A stretch of DNA of 64,000 bases from Paenibacillus faecis (lineage in GTDB: Bacteria; Bacillota; Bacilli; Paenibacillales; Paenibacillaceae): positions 572,202 to 636,201 of the forward strand of contig NZ_VSDO01000004.1 in assembly GCF_008084145.1 (NCBI RefSeq), written 5' to 3'. The position numbers and the translations under genes were made by a program. Shown here piece by piece: positions 9,887 to 19,734 of the stretch; position 1 is the stretch's first letter; every line of letters starts with the position of its first letter. Below the pieces are notes generated by a model that saw nothing but the letters and a program-made list of their open reading frames with translations, had not been told where the DNA came from and ran no database searches.

Positions 9887-9946
9887 TCATTGCTATGGTA
9901 ATAAAAAAGCTGGAGGGGGTTAAGCGGAAACCGCAGTCCCGAGGGA

Positions 9947-9983
9947 TAGGTCCGGATTACGCTTGCACAGGTCCGGTAAAAGC
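9947..9983. promoter_or_regulatory. Probable YesN operator, repeat pair 2
   Basis: TAGGTCCGGATTACGC at 9947 and CAGGTCCGGTAAAAGC at 9968 repeat the pair-1 motif in the same orientation, again with exactly 21 bp between GTCCGG cores (9950 and 9971). The right half overlaps where a -35 box for TATACT (9998-10003) would sit, as in class II activation. Confidence 0.6.
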
Positions 9984-10121
9984 GCCGGCAAAGCCGTTAT
10001 ACTGAAGGTGCTCAGGCGGTGGACGGCCCGGAAGAGCGGAAGGCCCGAATCCAATCAAGTTACAACGGCTGCCCCACATGCGAGATCAATTAGGTCAACT
10101 TATATAAAGGAGGGGGATATC

Positions 10122-11045
10122 TTGAGATCCGGTCAGACTTACGCGGCGCGAAAGCTCGGACAGATCCGAAGGAACGGCGGGTTATACCTGCTGCTGCTTC
10201 CCGCCGCGGTGCTTACGCTTTTGTTCGCCTACAAACCGATGTACGGCGTCTTGATCGCCTTTAAGGATTACAGTCCGGCGCTCGGCATTACGGACAGCCC
10301 TTGGGCGGGGTTCAAATATTTCGAAAAGTTTTTTCATTCCTATCAGTTTTCGGCCACGATCAAGAACACGGTGGTTCTCAGTCTTTACAGCCTGGTTACC
10401 TTCCCGATTCCAATCCTGCTGGCGTTGATGGTCAATCAGATGCGGCCCAACCGGTTCAAGCGGTTTTTCCAGACGGTTTCGTACATGCCGCATTTCATTT
10501 CGACGGTCGTCATGGTTGGTCTGATGCTCATCCTGTTGTCCCCCAGCACCGGGCTGGTCGGGCATCTGTACCGGCTGTTCGGCGCGGAGGCTCCCGATCT
10601 CATCGGATCGGCCAGCCTGTTCAGCAGCTTGTACGTCTGGTCCGACGTGTGGCAGCATGTCGGCTGGGACAGCATCATTTATATCGCCGCGCTCTCCACG
10701 ATCGACCCGAGCCTCTATGAAGCCGCCACAGTGGACGGGGCCAGCCGGTGGCACAAAATCCGCTATATCGATATCCCGATGCTGATGCCGACGGCGATCA
10801 CGCTGCTGATTCTACGGGTAGGGGGGCTGCTCGGCGTCGGGTTTGAGAAAGTATATCTGATGCAGAACGATCTGAACATTACGTCAAGCGAGATCCTTTC
10901 CACTTACGTGTATAAAATCGGGCTGCTCAGCAGCCAGTACAGTTTTTCCTCGGCGATCAACCTGTTTAATACCGTCATTAATTTCATCCTGCTGATTCTC
11001 GTCAACCAGCTCTCCAAGAAGTACAGCGAGAACAGCCTTTGGTAA
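10122..11045 (+). CDS. LplB/YtcP-family ABC sugar permease, subunit 1
   Basis: Membrane subunit of a carbohydrate ABC importer of the LplB-like (YtcP/YesP) type. The chosen TTG at 10122 follows AAAGGAGGGGG at ideal spacing and gives 307 residues, the family norm; an in-frame upstream extension lacks a ribosome site. Six helices are predicted; the EAA loop reads YEAATVDGASRWHKIRY at about residues 199-215. It is first in an operon with a second permease, binding lipoprotein and two glycosidases, divergent from a YesMN-type regulator pair. No ATPase gene is linked, consistent with a shared one elsewhere (inference). Confidence 0.9.
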   Translation: MRSGQTYAARKLGQIRRNGGLYLLLLPAAVLTLLFAYKPMYGVLIAFKDYSPALGITDSPWAGFKYFEKFFHSYQFSATIKNTVVLSLYSLVTFPIPILLALMVNQMRPNRFKRFFQTVSYMPHFISTVVMVGLMLILLSPSTGLVGHLYRLFGAEAPDLIGSASLFSSLYVWSDVWQHVGWDSIIYIAALSTIDPSLYEAATVDGASRWHKIRYIDIPMLMPTAITLLILRVGGLLGVGFEKVYLMQNDLNITSSEILSTYVYKIGLLSSQYSFSSAINLFNTVINFILLILVNQLSKKYSENSLW

Positions 11046-11061
11046 AGGAGGGGGAAGAAAG

Positions 11062-11982
11062 ATGGAGGCGATGAATACCGCGGCGGGCCCGGCGCCAAAG
11101 CCGGTTAACAACCGGTCTTCCGACGTCCTGTTGGAAGTGGCCCTGTATGTGTTTGCGGTTTTGTTTTTGATCGTTCTGATGTACCCGCTGTATTTTATTG
11201 TCATCGCTTCGTTCAGCGATCCGTCGGCGGTGGCGAACGGACGGGTCTGGTTGTATCCGCAGGGCTTCACCCTGGACGGGTACAAGGAGCTGTTCAAGCA
11301 CGACAATATATGGACCGGCTACGGAAATACGATTTTGTACACGGTGGTGGGCACGGCCATCGGTTTGATCGTCAATATATCGGCGGCCTACGCCTTGTCG
11401 AGGAAGGACCTGGTCGGCAGGAAATTTCTGTCCTTGTTCTTTATTTTTACGATGTTCTTCAGCGGGGGGCTGATCCCGACATTCCTGACCATCCGCGATT
11501 TTCACCTGTACGATACGTTCTTGGTCATGGTGCTCCCCTTCTCGGTCGTGGTGTACGATATCATCGTCGCGCGAACCTTCTTCCAATCGAGTATTCCGGG
11601 AGATTTATGGGAGGCGGCGCAGATCGACGGCTGCGGCAATATCCGCTATTTCATCAGCGTCGTGCTGCCGCTGTCCAAAGCGATCATTTCGGTGCTCGGT
11701 TTATGGATTGCCGTCGGATACTGGAATTCGTACTTCAATGCTTTGATTTATCTGAAAAATCCGGACCTTCATCCGCTCCAACTGATCCTGCGCAATATCC
11801 TGATCACGAATCAGATGCAGACCGCCTTGGGGAGCGGGGAAGCCGCCCAAATCGCCATGCGCCTGGCCAATATGATGAGGTACTCCGTCATTATCATCGC
11901 TACGGTTCCGATTATGTGCGTGTACCCGTTCGTTCAGAAGTACTTTAATCAGGGGGTGATGATCGGCGCCGTGAAGGAGTAA
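11062..11982 (+). CDS. LplC/YtcP-family ABC sugar permease, subunit 2
   Basis: Second membrane subunit of the same importer, 306 residues, beginning 16 nt after the previous stop with AAAGGAGGGGGAAG as ribosome site. The EAA loop is WEAAQIDGCGNIRYF near residues 189-203; the C terminus VMIGAVKE is the common ending of LplC-type proteins. It forms a heterodimeric channel with the preceding permease (family knowledge). Confidence 0.9.
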   Translation: MEAMNTAAGPAPKPVNNRSSDVLLEVALYVFAVLFLIVLMYPLYFIVIASFSDPSAVANGRVWLYPQGFTLDGYKELFKHDNIWTGYGNTILYTVVGTAIGLIVNISAAYALSRKDLVGRKFLSLFFIFTMFFSGGLIPTFLTIRDFHLYDTFLVMVLPFSVVVYDIIVARTFFQSSIPGDLWEAAQIDGCGNIRYFISVVLPLSKAIISVLGLWIAVGYWNSYFNALIYLKNPDLHPLQLILRNILITNQMQTALGSGEAAQIAMRLANMMRYSVIIIATVPIMCVYPFVQKYFNQGVMIGAVKE

Positions 11983-12018
11983 AGCAGCTTTGATCAAAGA
12001 GAATGGGGGATAAATCAA

Positions 12019-13635
12019 ATGACGAGAAAAACGGGGAAGACCACCCTTGCGACAGCGAAAGGATGGATTGCCGCCCTTTTGGCGGCGGCGCTCGTGTTCG
12101 GCCTTGCCGGATGCGGGGGAGGAAAAGCGGAAACGGCGTCGCAAACCCCAACCGGTGAGTTTAACAAAGAGGGTCTGCCGATCGTAAACGAGCCCGTCAC
12201 ACTCAAGGTGCTGACCATGCGTTGGGGAAATATGGGCGACACCTTTACTCAAAATCAGTGGCTTCAAGACTTGGAGAAGAACACGAATGTCAAAATCGAG
12301 TGGGAGGTCGTCTCCTCGAACGACTGGAGCGAGCAGAAATCGATCATGCTGGCCAGCGGAACGCTCCCGGACATTATTTTGGGCAATCAGACTTTTTCCG
12401 ATTCCGATATCGTCAATAACCTGAGCTATTTCCGTCCGTTGGATGAGCTGATTGAACAATATATGCCGAATCTGAAAGCCGCGATGGAGGAGACCCCGGA
12501 ACTGAGGCAGATCAGCACGTTTCCCGACGGCAAAATTTACTCTCTGCCCGCCCGCCTACCGGCCAGACCAAAGAGCAAAAACCAGCCTGTGATCAACAAG
12601 GCTTGGCTCGACAAGCTGGGGCTGCAAGCTCCCCAAAACCTCGACGAGCTCCGTAATGTACTGAAAGCTTTTAAGGAGCAGGATCCGAACGGCAACGGGA
12701 AAAAGGACGAGATCCCCTATACGGAGAACGGACTCGGTGCCCTCCTGGATCCCTTCGGGATTACGGACCCGAACGGCAACAGCATGACGGTCAAGGACGG
12801 CAAACCCGTGTTCATCCCGGTGTCGGAGGAATACAAAGCGGGGCTGCAATGGGCTCATGAATTGTATGCGGAGGGCTTGATCGATCAGGAGCTGTACACC
12901 CAGGATGCGACGATGACGTCGGCCAAGCAGCAGAATGCGGACGCTCCGATTGTCGGCTTCACGTATCAATGGACGCCGGATGCGGTGTTCGGCAAATGGA
13001 GCGGCGAGTACGAGGCGATTGCGCCGATTGCCGGCCCCGACGGGAAGAAGTATCAGGCCGGCGATCCCAGCGGTTTGAGCTTTAACCGCAATGAAATGCT
13101 GATTACCACTTCCTGCAAATACCCGGAGATTGCCGCCCGCTGGGCCGACCAGTTCTACACGAATGAGGCCAGCATTCAGAATTTCTGGGGAGCGATCGAT
13201 ACGGTCATCAAGAAGAACGAAGACGGCACGTATACCTTGATGGACCCGCCGAGCGGCACCAGCGCGGACGCCTGGTACTGGGAGCAGTCGCTTCGGGATT
13301 TCGGGCCGAAGTACGTGAGCCCTGCCTTCGAGAAAAATATTGTGCTGAACCCGAAGACCGGCGACGGTTTGAAGCTGGAAATCGATAAAATGGGCAGCGA
13401 ATACGTTACCGTTCCTTTTCCGAATGTCATGTACACCGCGGAGGAATTCCAGGAGCTTCCGACCCTGACCACCGACATCGACAGTTATGTGTCGGCCATG
13501 CGGGCGCAGTGGGTGACCAAAGGCGGTATCGACGAAGAATGGGACGCCTATGTGAAAAAGCTGCAGGACATGGGGCTTGATAAGCTGATGAAAATCAGAA
13601 CGGATGCGTACAACCGCTATATGAGCGTGAAATAA
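12019..13635 (+). CDS. Extracellular solute-binding lipoprotein (LplA-like)
   Basis: Membrane-anchored receptor that captures a sugar for the two permeases. A lipoprotein signal is visible: positively charged MTRKTGKT, a hydrophobic stretch, then the lipobox LAGC followed by GGGK. The 538-residue length fits the long LplA-type family 1 binding proteins. A calcium-type loop DPNGNGKKDEIPY occurs near residues 225-237, common in this family. Start ATG has GGGGGAT upstream. The substrate is probably an alpha-linked oligosaccharide, judged only from the GH31 and GH13 genes downstream. Confidence 0.9.
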   Translation: MTRKTGKTTLATAKGWIAALLAAALVFGLAGCGGGKAETASQTPTGEFNKEGLPIVNEPVTLKVLTMRWGNMGDTFTQNQWLQDLEKNTNVKIEWEVVSSNDWSEQKSIMLASGTLPDIILGNQTFSDSDIVNNLSYFRPLDELIEQYMPNLKAAMEETPELRQISTFPDGKIYSLPARLPARPKSKNQPVINKAWLDKLGLQAPQNLDELRNVLKAFKEQDPNGNGKKDEIPYTENGLGALLDPFGITDPNGNSMTVKDGKPVFIPVSEEYKAGLQWAHELYAEGLIDQELYTQDATMTSAKQQNADAPIVGFTYQWTPDAVFGKWSGEYEAIAPIAGPDGKKYQAGDPSGLSFNRNEMLITTSCKYPEIAARWADQFYTNEASIQNFWGAIDTVIKKNEDGTYTLMDPPSGTSADAWYWEQSLRDFGPKYVSPAFEKNIVLNPKTGDGLKLEIDKMGSEYVTVPFPNVMYTAEEFQELPTLTTDIDSYVSAMRAQWVTKGGIDEEWDAYVKKLQDMGLDKLMKIRTDAYNRYMSVK

Positions 13636-13651
13636 CCAGTCAATGCAAAGC

Positions 13652-13690
13652 CATGCCGCTTGTGGCGCACCTCGCCGCGAAGCGGCATGA
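13652..13690 (+). other. Hairpin between binding-protein and GH31 genes
   Basis: CATGCCGCTT (13652-13661) pairs with AAGCGGCATG (13681-13690). No long T run follows, so it may act as a leaky attenuator or mRNA stabiliser that keeps binding-protein expression above that of the enzymes. Confidence 0.5.
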
Positions 13691-13734
13691 TCTTTAAGGA
13701 ATCGGGTCAAAATGGAGAGAAAGGTGCTGAGGTT

Positions 13735-16152
13735 ATGAAGGAAACCTTGCAAATCGGGCAGGAGATGCCGGAACGTTTCAGAATTCCCGCCGAGCCGCGG
13801 GCCCGTCCGGCAGCGGTGATCCAGGGGGAAAACTACCGGTTTACGATCTTGACCGCGGCGTTGATTCGCATGGAATACAGCGAGGGTGGCCGCTTTGAGG
13901 ACCGGGCAAGCCAGATCGTGTTGAACCGGGCATTTCCGGTACCGGATTTTCGCGTAAACGAGCGGGAGGATCGGCTGGAAATCGTCACGGAGCGGCTACG
14001 CTTGATCTATGACAAGCGGCCGTTTTCGCGATACGGCCTCAGGGTTCAGGTGAGAAACGGGGTGGGTCATCTTCTGGGGACCTGGCATTTCGGGGATCGC
14101 CCCGAACAGCTGGGCGGTACCGCAAGAACTTTGGACAATGCCGATGGAGCGATTCCGCTTGAAGAGGGGCTTCTTTCCCGCGCCGGTTATACCGTCGTCG
14201 ACGACAGCCGTTCCCTACTGTTGGAGGAGAATGGCCGGGTGGAGCCGCGTACGGAAGAAGGCACGGATTTGTACTTCTTCGGGTATGGCCGCGACTATCT
14301 GAAATGCCTGCGGGATTTCTACCGGCTGGCCGGAGCGACGCCGCTGCTTCCCCGGTACGCCCTCGGAAACTGGTGGAGCCGGTATTACAAATATACGGAA
14401 GCGGAGTACAAGGCGCTGATGGAAAGGTTCCAAGCGGAGCAAATCCCGTTCTCCGTGGCTGTACTGGACATGGATTGGCATTTGGTCGAGATCGACCCGA
14501 AATACGGCAGCGGCTGGACCGGATATACCTGGAACCGGGAGCTGTTTCCCGACCCTCCGGGGTTCTTGGCTTGGCTGCATCGGAAGGGGCTGCGCGTGAC
14601 GCTTAACGTCCATCCGGCCGACGGCGTGCGGGCGTTTGAGGCCTCCTATCCGGCGATGGCCGAGGAGTTGGGCTTAAACGTCGCCGAGGAAGAGGCGGTG
14701 GAATTCGACCCGACCGATCCGGCATTTTTGCGGGCCTATTTCAAAGATCTGCACCATCCCCTGGAAGACGAGGGGGTGGACTTTTGGTGGATCGACTGGC
14801 AGCAGGAGGGCGTGACCCGGGTTCCGGGGCTCGATCCGCTTTGGATGCTGAATCATTATCACTACCTGGACAGCGGGCGCCGCGGGAAACGGCGGCTCAC
14901 CTTCTCCAGGTATGCCGGCCTGGGAAGCCACCGTTATCCCGTCGGTTTCTCCGGGGACACGATCGTCACCTGGGCCTCGCTCGATTTCCAGCCGTATTTT
15001 ACGGCCACCGCTTCCAATGCGGGAAACGGCTGGTGGAGCCATGATATCGGCGGGCATATGAACGGCTATCTGGATGACGAACTGGCGACGCGGTGGGTGC
15101 AGTTCGGCGTGTTCTCGCCGATCCTCAGGCTGCACAGCTCGGCGAGCCCCTTCAACAGCAAGGAGCCTTGGCGGTTTAACGAAACGGCGGCGGGAATCAT
15201 GAAGGATTATTTGCGGCTGCGCCATCGGCTGGTTCCGTATTTGTATACGATGAACCGCAATGCCAGCCGGAACGGGCTGCCGCTCGTCCGCCCGCTGTAT
15301 TACCACGAGCCCGAGCAGCCTGAAGCCTACGAAGCGCCGAACCAGTATTACTTCGGAACGGAGCTGCTGGTTTGTCCGATCACCGGGCCCGTTCACCGGC
15401 AGACCGGCGTTGCGGGTTTCAAGGCATGGCTGCCCGCGGGCGTCTGGCTGGACTTTTTCAGCGGGAGAAGGTATGACGGCGGCCGGAGGCTCACCCTGTA
15501 CCGGGACTTGAAGCAAATCCCCGTGTTGGCCAAAGCCGGAGCGATCGTCCCAATGGCCGATCTAACGGCGTATACATCCTCCACGGATAATCCGCACTGC
15601 CTGGAAATCAAAGTGTTCGCGGGAGCTGACGGCCGCTTTGTCCTCTGGGAGGACGAGGGGGACAGCGCCGAAGACCGTGACGAAAACTGGTGCGGTACGG
15701 AGATGCTTTTTCAATGGGGAGAGGAAATCAGCTTTACGATCCGCCCGGTCGCAGGCAACACGGCTGTTGTTCCGAAGATCCGGCGCTGGAAGTTGTCCTT
15801 TGTCGGCTTTGCCGAAACGACGGTGCGGGCCAGCGCTTCGGGCGAGGAAGTGGCGGTCGAGACCGACTACGACCGGGAGAGCGGCGCGATCGTCGTGACC
15901 TTGCCGGGGACGCCGGTCAGTGAAGAGATCCGCATTACATTTGCAGCTGCCGGCGTCGCGGGGAATGAGGTGGAGAGAGAGGCCTTCGTCCTCCTGGATC
16001 GGGCGCAAATCGCTTTTCAACTGAAAGAACGCATTTTCCGGGTTGTGAAGGAAGCCTCTGCGCCAGCGGCCGCATTGGCCTCGCTAGCCTCGATGGAACT
16101 GGACGAGTCCTTATACGGAGCTCTTTGCGAACTACTGACGGCGAGGCTGTAA
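13735..16152 (+). CDS. Glycoside hydrolase family 31 (alpha-glycosidase)
   Basis: Retaining alpha-glucosidase or alpha-xylosidase family enzyme, cytoplasmic since there is no signal peptide. 805 residues from the ATG that follows AAAGGTG. An N-terminal GH31 beta-domain precedes the barrel; the likely nucleophile is D in DFWWIDWQQEG (about residue 351), the acid/base D is in GFSGDTIVTW (about 405), and NGWWSHDIGGH is a strong family signature. The C terminus carries the beta-sandwich domains and a final helical extension rich in Glu/Ala. It sits in the lpl-like operon and probably cleaves the imported sugar. Exact linkage specificity cannot be read from sequence. Confidence 0.9.
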   Translation: MKETLQIGQEMPERFRIPAEPRARPAAVIQGENYRFTILTAALIRMEYSEGGRFEDRASQIVLNRAFPVPDFRVNEREDRLEIVTERLRLIYDKRPFSRYGLRVQVRNGVGHLLGTWHFGDRPEQLGGTARTLDNADGAIPLEEGLLSRAGYTVVDDSRSLLLEENGRVEPRTEEGTDLYFFGYGRDYLKCLRDFYRLAGATPLLPRYALGNWWSRYYKYTEAEYKALMERFQAEQIPFSVAVLDMDWHLVEIDPKYGSGWTGYTWNRELFPDPPGFLAWLHRKGLRVTLNVHPADGVRAFEASYPAMAEELGLNVAEEEAVEFDPTDPAFLRAYFKDLHHPLEDEGVDFWWIDWQQEGVTRVPGLDPLWMLNHYHYLDSGRRGKRRLTFSRYAGLGSHRYPVGFSGDTIVTWASLDFQPYFTATASNAGNGWWSHDIGGHMNGYLDDELATRWVQFGVFSPILRLHSSASPFNSKEPWRFNETAAGIMKDYLRLRHRLVPYLYTMNRNASRNGLPLVRPLYYHEPEQPEAYEAPNQYYFGTELLVCPITGPVHRQTGVAGFKAWLPAGVWLDFFSGRRYDGGRRLTLYRDLKQIPVLAKAGAIVPMADLTAYTSSTDNPHCLEIKVFAGADGRFVLWEDEGDSAEDRDENWCGTEMLFQWGEEISFTIRPVAGNTAVVPKIRRWKLSFVGFAETTVRASASGEEVAVETDYDRESGAIVVTLPGTPVSEEIRITFAAAGVAGNEVEREAFVLLDRAQIAFQLKERIFRVVKEASAPAAALASLASMELDESLYGALCELLTARL

Positions 16153-16184
16153 ACTTGGAAGGAAATGGGAGGTCAGACAGCGGC

Positions 16185-17911
16185 ATGGAGAAAGCTAAAC
16201 GAGGAGTGGAACCAAAACCGGAACAAGGCGGTCAAGTCTGGTGGAAGGAGGCGGTGGCCTACCAGATCTATCCCCGCAGCTTCAAAGACAGCGACGGAGA
16301 CGGCATCGGAGATTTGCGCGGGGTGATTTCCAGGCTGGACTATTTGGCCGACCTCGGCATCGATGTAATCTGGATCTGTCCGGTCTACAAATCCCCCAAT
16401 GACGATAACGGCTACGATGTATCGGATTACCAGGACATCCTGCCCGAATTCGGGACAATGGCGGATTTCGACGAATTGCTGGCCGAGGTTCACCGCCGGG
16501 GGATGAAGCTCATTATGGACCTGGTCATCAACCATACCTCGGACGAACATCCCTGGTTTATCGAATCCCGCGCCTCGCTGGACAATCCGAAACGGGATTA
16601 TTATATTTGGGCCGATCCCAAGAACGGAAGGAGCCCAACAATTGGGCCAGCCTGTTCGGCGGTTCGATTTGGGAATATGACGAGCGGACCGGGCAGTACT
16701 ATATGCATGTTTTTTCGAAAAAGCAGCCCGACCTCAACTGGGAAAATCCCCGGATGCGCCGGGACATCTACGCCATGATTCGCTGGTGGCTGGATAAAGG
16801 GATAGACGGGTTCCGCGTCGACGCGATCTCCCATATCAAGAAAACCGCGGGCTTTCAGGATATGCCGAACCCGGACGGTCTGCGGTATGTGCCGTCACAG
16901 GCGGGGCATATGAATCGGGAGGGAATTCACGACCTGCTCTCGGAGCTTAAGCGGGAGACGTTCGAGCGTTACGATATCGTGACCGTCGGCGAAGCCAGCG
17001 GGGTCAGCGCCCGGGAGGCGGATCTCTGGGTTGGCGAAGAGAACGGGAAGTTCGATATGGTGTTTCAGTTCGAGCATATGGGTTTATGGCAAAAAAGCCT
17101 GGATCACGGGTTGGACCTGCTTCAGTTGAAAAAGGTGATGACGGATTGGCAAAAAGGCTTGGAAGGCCGGGGGTGGAACGCGCTTTTCCTGGAAAATCAC
17201 GATCAGCCCCGCTCCGTTTCCACATGGGGCGACGATGGGAAGTACCGCGAACTCTCGGCTAAAGCGCTGGCGACGCTGTATTTTTTGATGCAGGGAACGC
17301 CGTTTATTTATCAAGGACAGGAAATCGGCATGACCAATGTACGGTTTTCTTCAATCGAGGAGTACAACGATATTTCCATGATTAACTGGTATAACCAGGA
17401 GAGGGCCAAGGGAAGGAGCCACGAGGAAGTGATGCCCGTCGTCTGGAGAAACGGTCGGGACAACTCCAGAACGCCGATGCAGTGGGACGGCTCGCAGCAC
17501 GGCGGGTTCACGACGGGAACGCCTTGGCTGCAGGTCAATCCGAACTACCGCTCCATAAACGTTGAGGCGGCCGTGCGAAATCCGGACTCCATTTATCATT
17601 ATTACAGGCGGCTGATTGCGCTGCGCAAAAGTTATTCCGTTGCCGTGTACGGAAGCTACGATCTGATTATGCCGGAGCATCCCCGAATCTACGCTTACAC
17701 CCGGACACTGGAGGAGGAACGGCTCTTGGTTATCGCCCATCTGTTCGGGGGAGAGTCGCGCTTTGAGCTTCCGGATTATCTCCGAAATAAGGAGTTTTCC
17801 GTGGATCTGCTGCTTGCCGACGAGGAGGCCCCTCCCGTTAAAGGAGTGGAGGATATAACGGACATTTTGCTCCAGCCGTATGAAAGCCGGGTTTACCTTA
17901 TGAGAGGATAA
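16185..17911 (+). pseudogene. GH13 oligo-1,6-glucosidase/alpha-glucosidase with a frameshift
   Basis: Cytoplasmic alpha-amylase-family glucosidase split by an apparent single-base deletion at about 16626-16630. Frame 1 carries the N terminus (AYQIYPRSFKDSDGDGIGDL, DLVINHTSDEH) to about 16627; the reading then continues one frame over as KEPNNWASLFGG, exactly the expected family continuation. Restored, it would be about 575 residues, close to the usual 555-565. Catalytic parts all survive: nucleophile D in GFRVDAI, acid/base E in TVGEASG, and ENHDQPR. All flanking sequence is intact, so the lesion is either recent or a sequencing error. Start ATG at 16185 follows GGGAGGT; it follows the GH31 gene by 32 nt. 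Confidence 0.88.
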
Positions 17912-17918
17912 CCCAAAT

Positions 17919-17972
17919 CCGAGGCTGGCGGATGCTTCTTTTATGGAGAAGCATCCGCCAGCCTCGGTTGCG
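17919..17972 (+). terminator. Strong terminator closing the sugar utilisation operon
   Basis: Perfect 21-bp stem: the arm at 17919-17939 begins CCGAGGCTGGCGG, and the matching arm at 17947-17967 ends CCGCCAGCCTCGG. The tail is only weakly T-rich (TTGCGTT). The rest of the gap to 18255 shows no gene; CCGGGCG/CGCCCGG forms a small hairpin near 18204-18220 ahead of the next gene. Confidence 0.8.
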
Positions 17973-18255
17973 TTAAAGGATTATTCCAATGCGGCTGCGG
18001 CTGAGGTATATCCCGGAATAACAAGCTTGCCATTGTCGCATTTCGTTATAAGAAGGACTATTTTTCTTCCGTCCTTTGGGTAATAATAGATAAGTATTCT
18101 AGCCCCAAAGGTCGGAAAAACGGCGTCCCATCAAGGGGTTAGCAGTATACTAAAATTAATCCTATAAATTTACTTGCTTATGTGTTATGATACGTTCTGT
18201 AATCCGGGCGAACGCCCGGGAAACCCTTTTATAGACTTATGGGAGGAATCGAACG

Positions 18256-19647
18256 ATGGAAACTTTGCAAATCATTATCAACGTCGCAGTCATGCTCGTA
18301 TTGCTCGGCGTTCTCATTTGGATGCAGAAGAAGCATATCTCTTTTACGAAACGGGTATTTACCGGCCTCGGCCTGGGGCTCGTATTCGGCGTCATCCTTC
18401 AATTGCTTTACCCGGGCGACTCCGAAGTGCTCGCTAAATCGACGGACTGGTTCAATCTGGTCGGACGCGGGTATGTCGGCTTGCTGCAAATGGTGGTCGT
18501 TCCGCTGATCATGGTCTCGATCATTTCGGCGATTACCAAGCTGAAAGGCAAGCAGAATCTCGGGAAGATGAGCGCGCTGATCATCGCCGTCCTGCTGATT
18601 ACGACCGCGATTGCGGCGACGGTCAGCATTGTCACCAGCCTTAGCTTCGACCTGAAGGCGATCGAAATTCAAGCGGGCGAAGCGGAACAAGCGCGGGGGG
18701 CGAAACTGGAGGAGCGCGTTGGCGAGGTGGCCGACAAGACGATTCCTCAACAGGTGCTCGATTTCATCCCTACGAATCCGTTTGCCGACATGACGGGCGC
18801 GCGCAGCACGTCTACGCTGGCCGTCGTTATTTTCTCCGCTTTTATCGGAGTAGCCGTTCTTGGCTTGGATAAAAAGAAACCGGAACAAGCGGATATGTTC
18901 CGCAAAATGGTCGAAGCCGTCTATGCGGTCGTCATGCGCATCGTCACGCTGGTCTTGCGCCTAACCCCGTACGGCATCCTGGCGCTGATCACGAATACGG
19001 TCGCGACGACGAATCCCGAGGAAATTCTCAAGCTGATCAAATTCGTAGGGGCCTCCTACGTGGCTTTGATCGTTATGTTTATCATTCACCTGATTTTGCT
19101 GGCCCTGTTCGGCTACAATCCGGTGCAATATGTTAGAAAAGTGCTGCCTACGCTCGTATTTGCGTTTACTTCCCGTTCCAGTGCGGCTACGATTCCGCTG
19201 AACGTGGAGACACAAACCAAACGCTTGGGCGTGCCTGAAGGCATCGCCAACCTGTCGGCCTCGTTCGGGGCGACGATCGGCCAGAACGGCTGCGCCGGCA
19301 TTTATCCGGCCATGCTGGCCGTGATGATCGCGCCGACGGTCGGGATCAACCCGCTCAGCTGGGATTTCATCCTCACGCTGATCCTGGTTGTCACCGTCAG
19401 CTCCTTCGGCGTAGCCGGGGTTGGCGGCGGTGCGACTTTCGCCTCGCTGATCGTCCTGTCCACGATGAACCTGCCGGTAGCACTCGCCGGCCTGCTGATT
19501 TCCGTGGAGCCGTTGATCGACATGGGCCGTACCGCCCTGAACGTCAACGACTCGATTACGGCCGGCGTCATCACGGGCAAGGTGCTGGGCGAGAACGACA
19601 CCGAAGTGTTCAAGCGCAATGTCGATCTGGACGTGGTTCAAGCGTAA
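18256..19647 (+). CDS. tcyP: L-cystine/dicarboxylate-type sodium or proton symporter (TcyP-like)
   Basis: Secondary transporter of the dicarboxylate/amino acid:cation symporter family; at 463 residues and with the N terminus METLQIIINVAVMLVLLG it resembles the Bacillus cystine carrier TcyP. The family signature with serine-rich hairpin is present (AFTSRSSAATIPLNVE), as is SFGATIGQNGCAGIYPAM and the later SSFGVAGVGGGATFASL. Start ATG is preceded by GGGAGGAATCG. It is monocistronic: a terminator follows and a 340-bp gap precedes. Cystine as substrate is inferred from overall similarity; glutamate or dicarboxylate transport is the alternative. Confidence 0.82.
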   Translation: METLQIIINVAVMLVLLGVLIWMQKKHISFTKRVFTGLGLGLVFGVILQLLYPGDSEVLAKSTDWFNLVGRGYVGLLQMVVVPLIMVSIISAITKLKGKQNLGKMSALIIAVLLITTAIAATVSIVTSLSFDLKAIEIQAGEAEQARGAKLEERVGEVADKTIPQQVLDFIPTNPFADMTGARSTSTLAVVIFSAFIGVAVLGLDKKKPEQADMFRKMVEAVYAVVMRIVTLVLRLTPYGILALITNTVATTNPEEILKLIKFVGASYVALIVMFIIHLILLALFGYNPVQYVRKVLPTLVFAFTSRSSAATIPLNVETQTKRLGVPEGIANLSASFGATIGQNGCAGIYPAMLAVMIAPTVGINPLSWDFILTLILVVTVSSFGVAGVGGGATFASLIVLSTMNLPVALAGLLISVEPLIDMGRTALNVNDSITAGVITGKVLGENDTEVFKRNVDLDVVQA

Positions 19648-19673
19648 GTTTGAGCCTGCCATAAAGCTTTAAA

Positions 19674-19710
19674 TAGGAGAACCTCCCGGGTAACCGGGGG
19701 GTTCTTTTCT
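19674..19710 (+). terminator. Terminator after the symporter gene
   Basis: AGAACCTCCCGG pairs with CCGGGGGGTTCT across a short loop, followed by TTTTCT. Confidence 0.75.
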
Positions 19711-19734
19711 GTATAGTGCCGCGCTGGGGGCGCT

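Larger units (their letters stand above)
9739..10121. promoter_or_regulatory. Divergent regulatory region between the YesMN-type pair and the sugar transport operon
   Basis: No gene is visible. It contains two pairs of direct repeats (listed separately), a TATAAT on the minus strand at 9797-9802 facing the kinase gene, and TATACT at 9998-10003 facing the permease gene. Neither has a good -35 box, as expected for activator-dependent promoters. Confidence 0.6.

Noticed and set aside
14674..15516. Long antisense frame opposite the GH31 gene
   Set aside because: Shadow of a clear GH31 coding region with catalytic motifs; no ribosome site.
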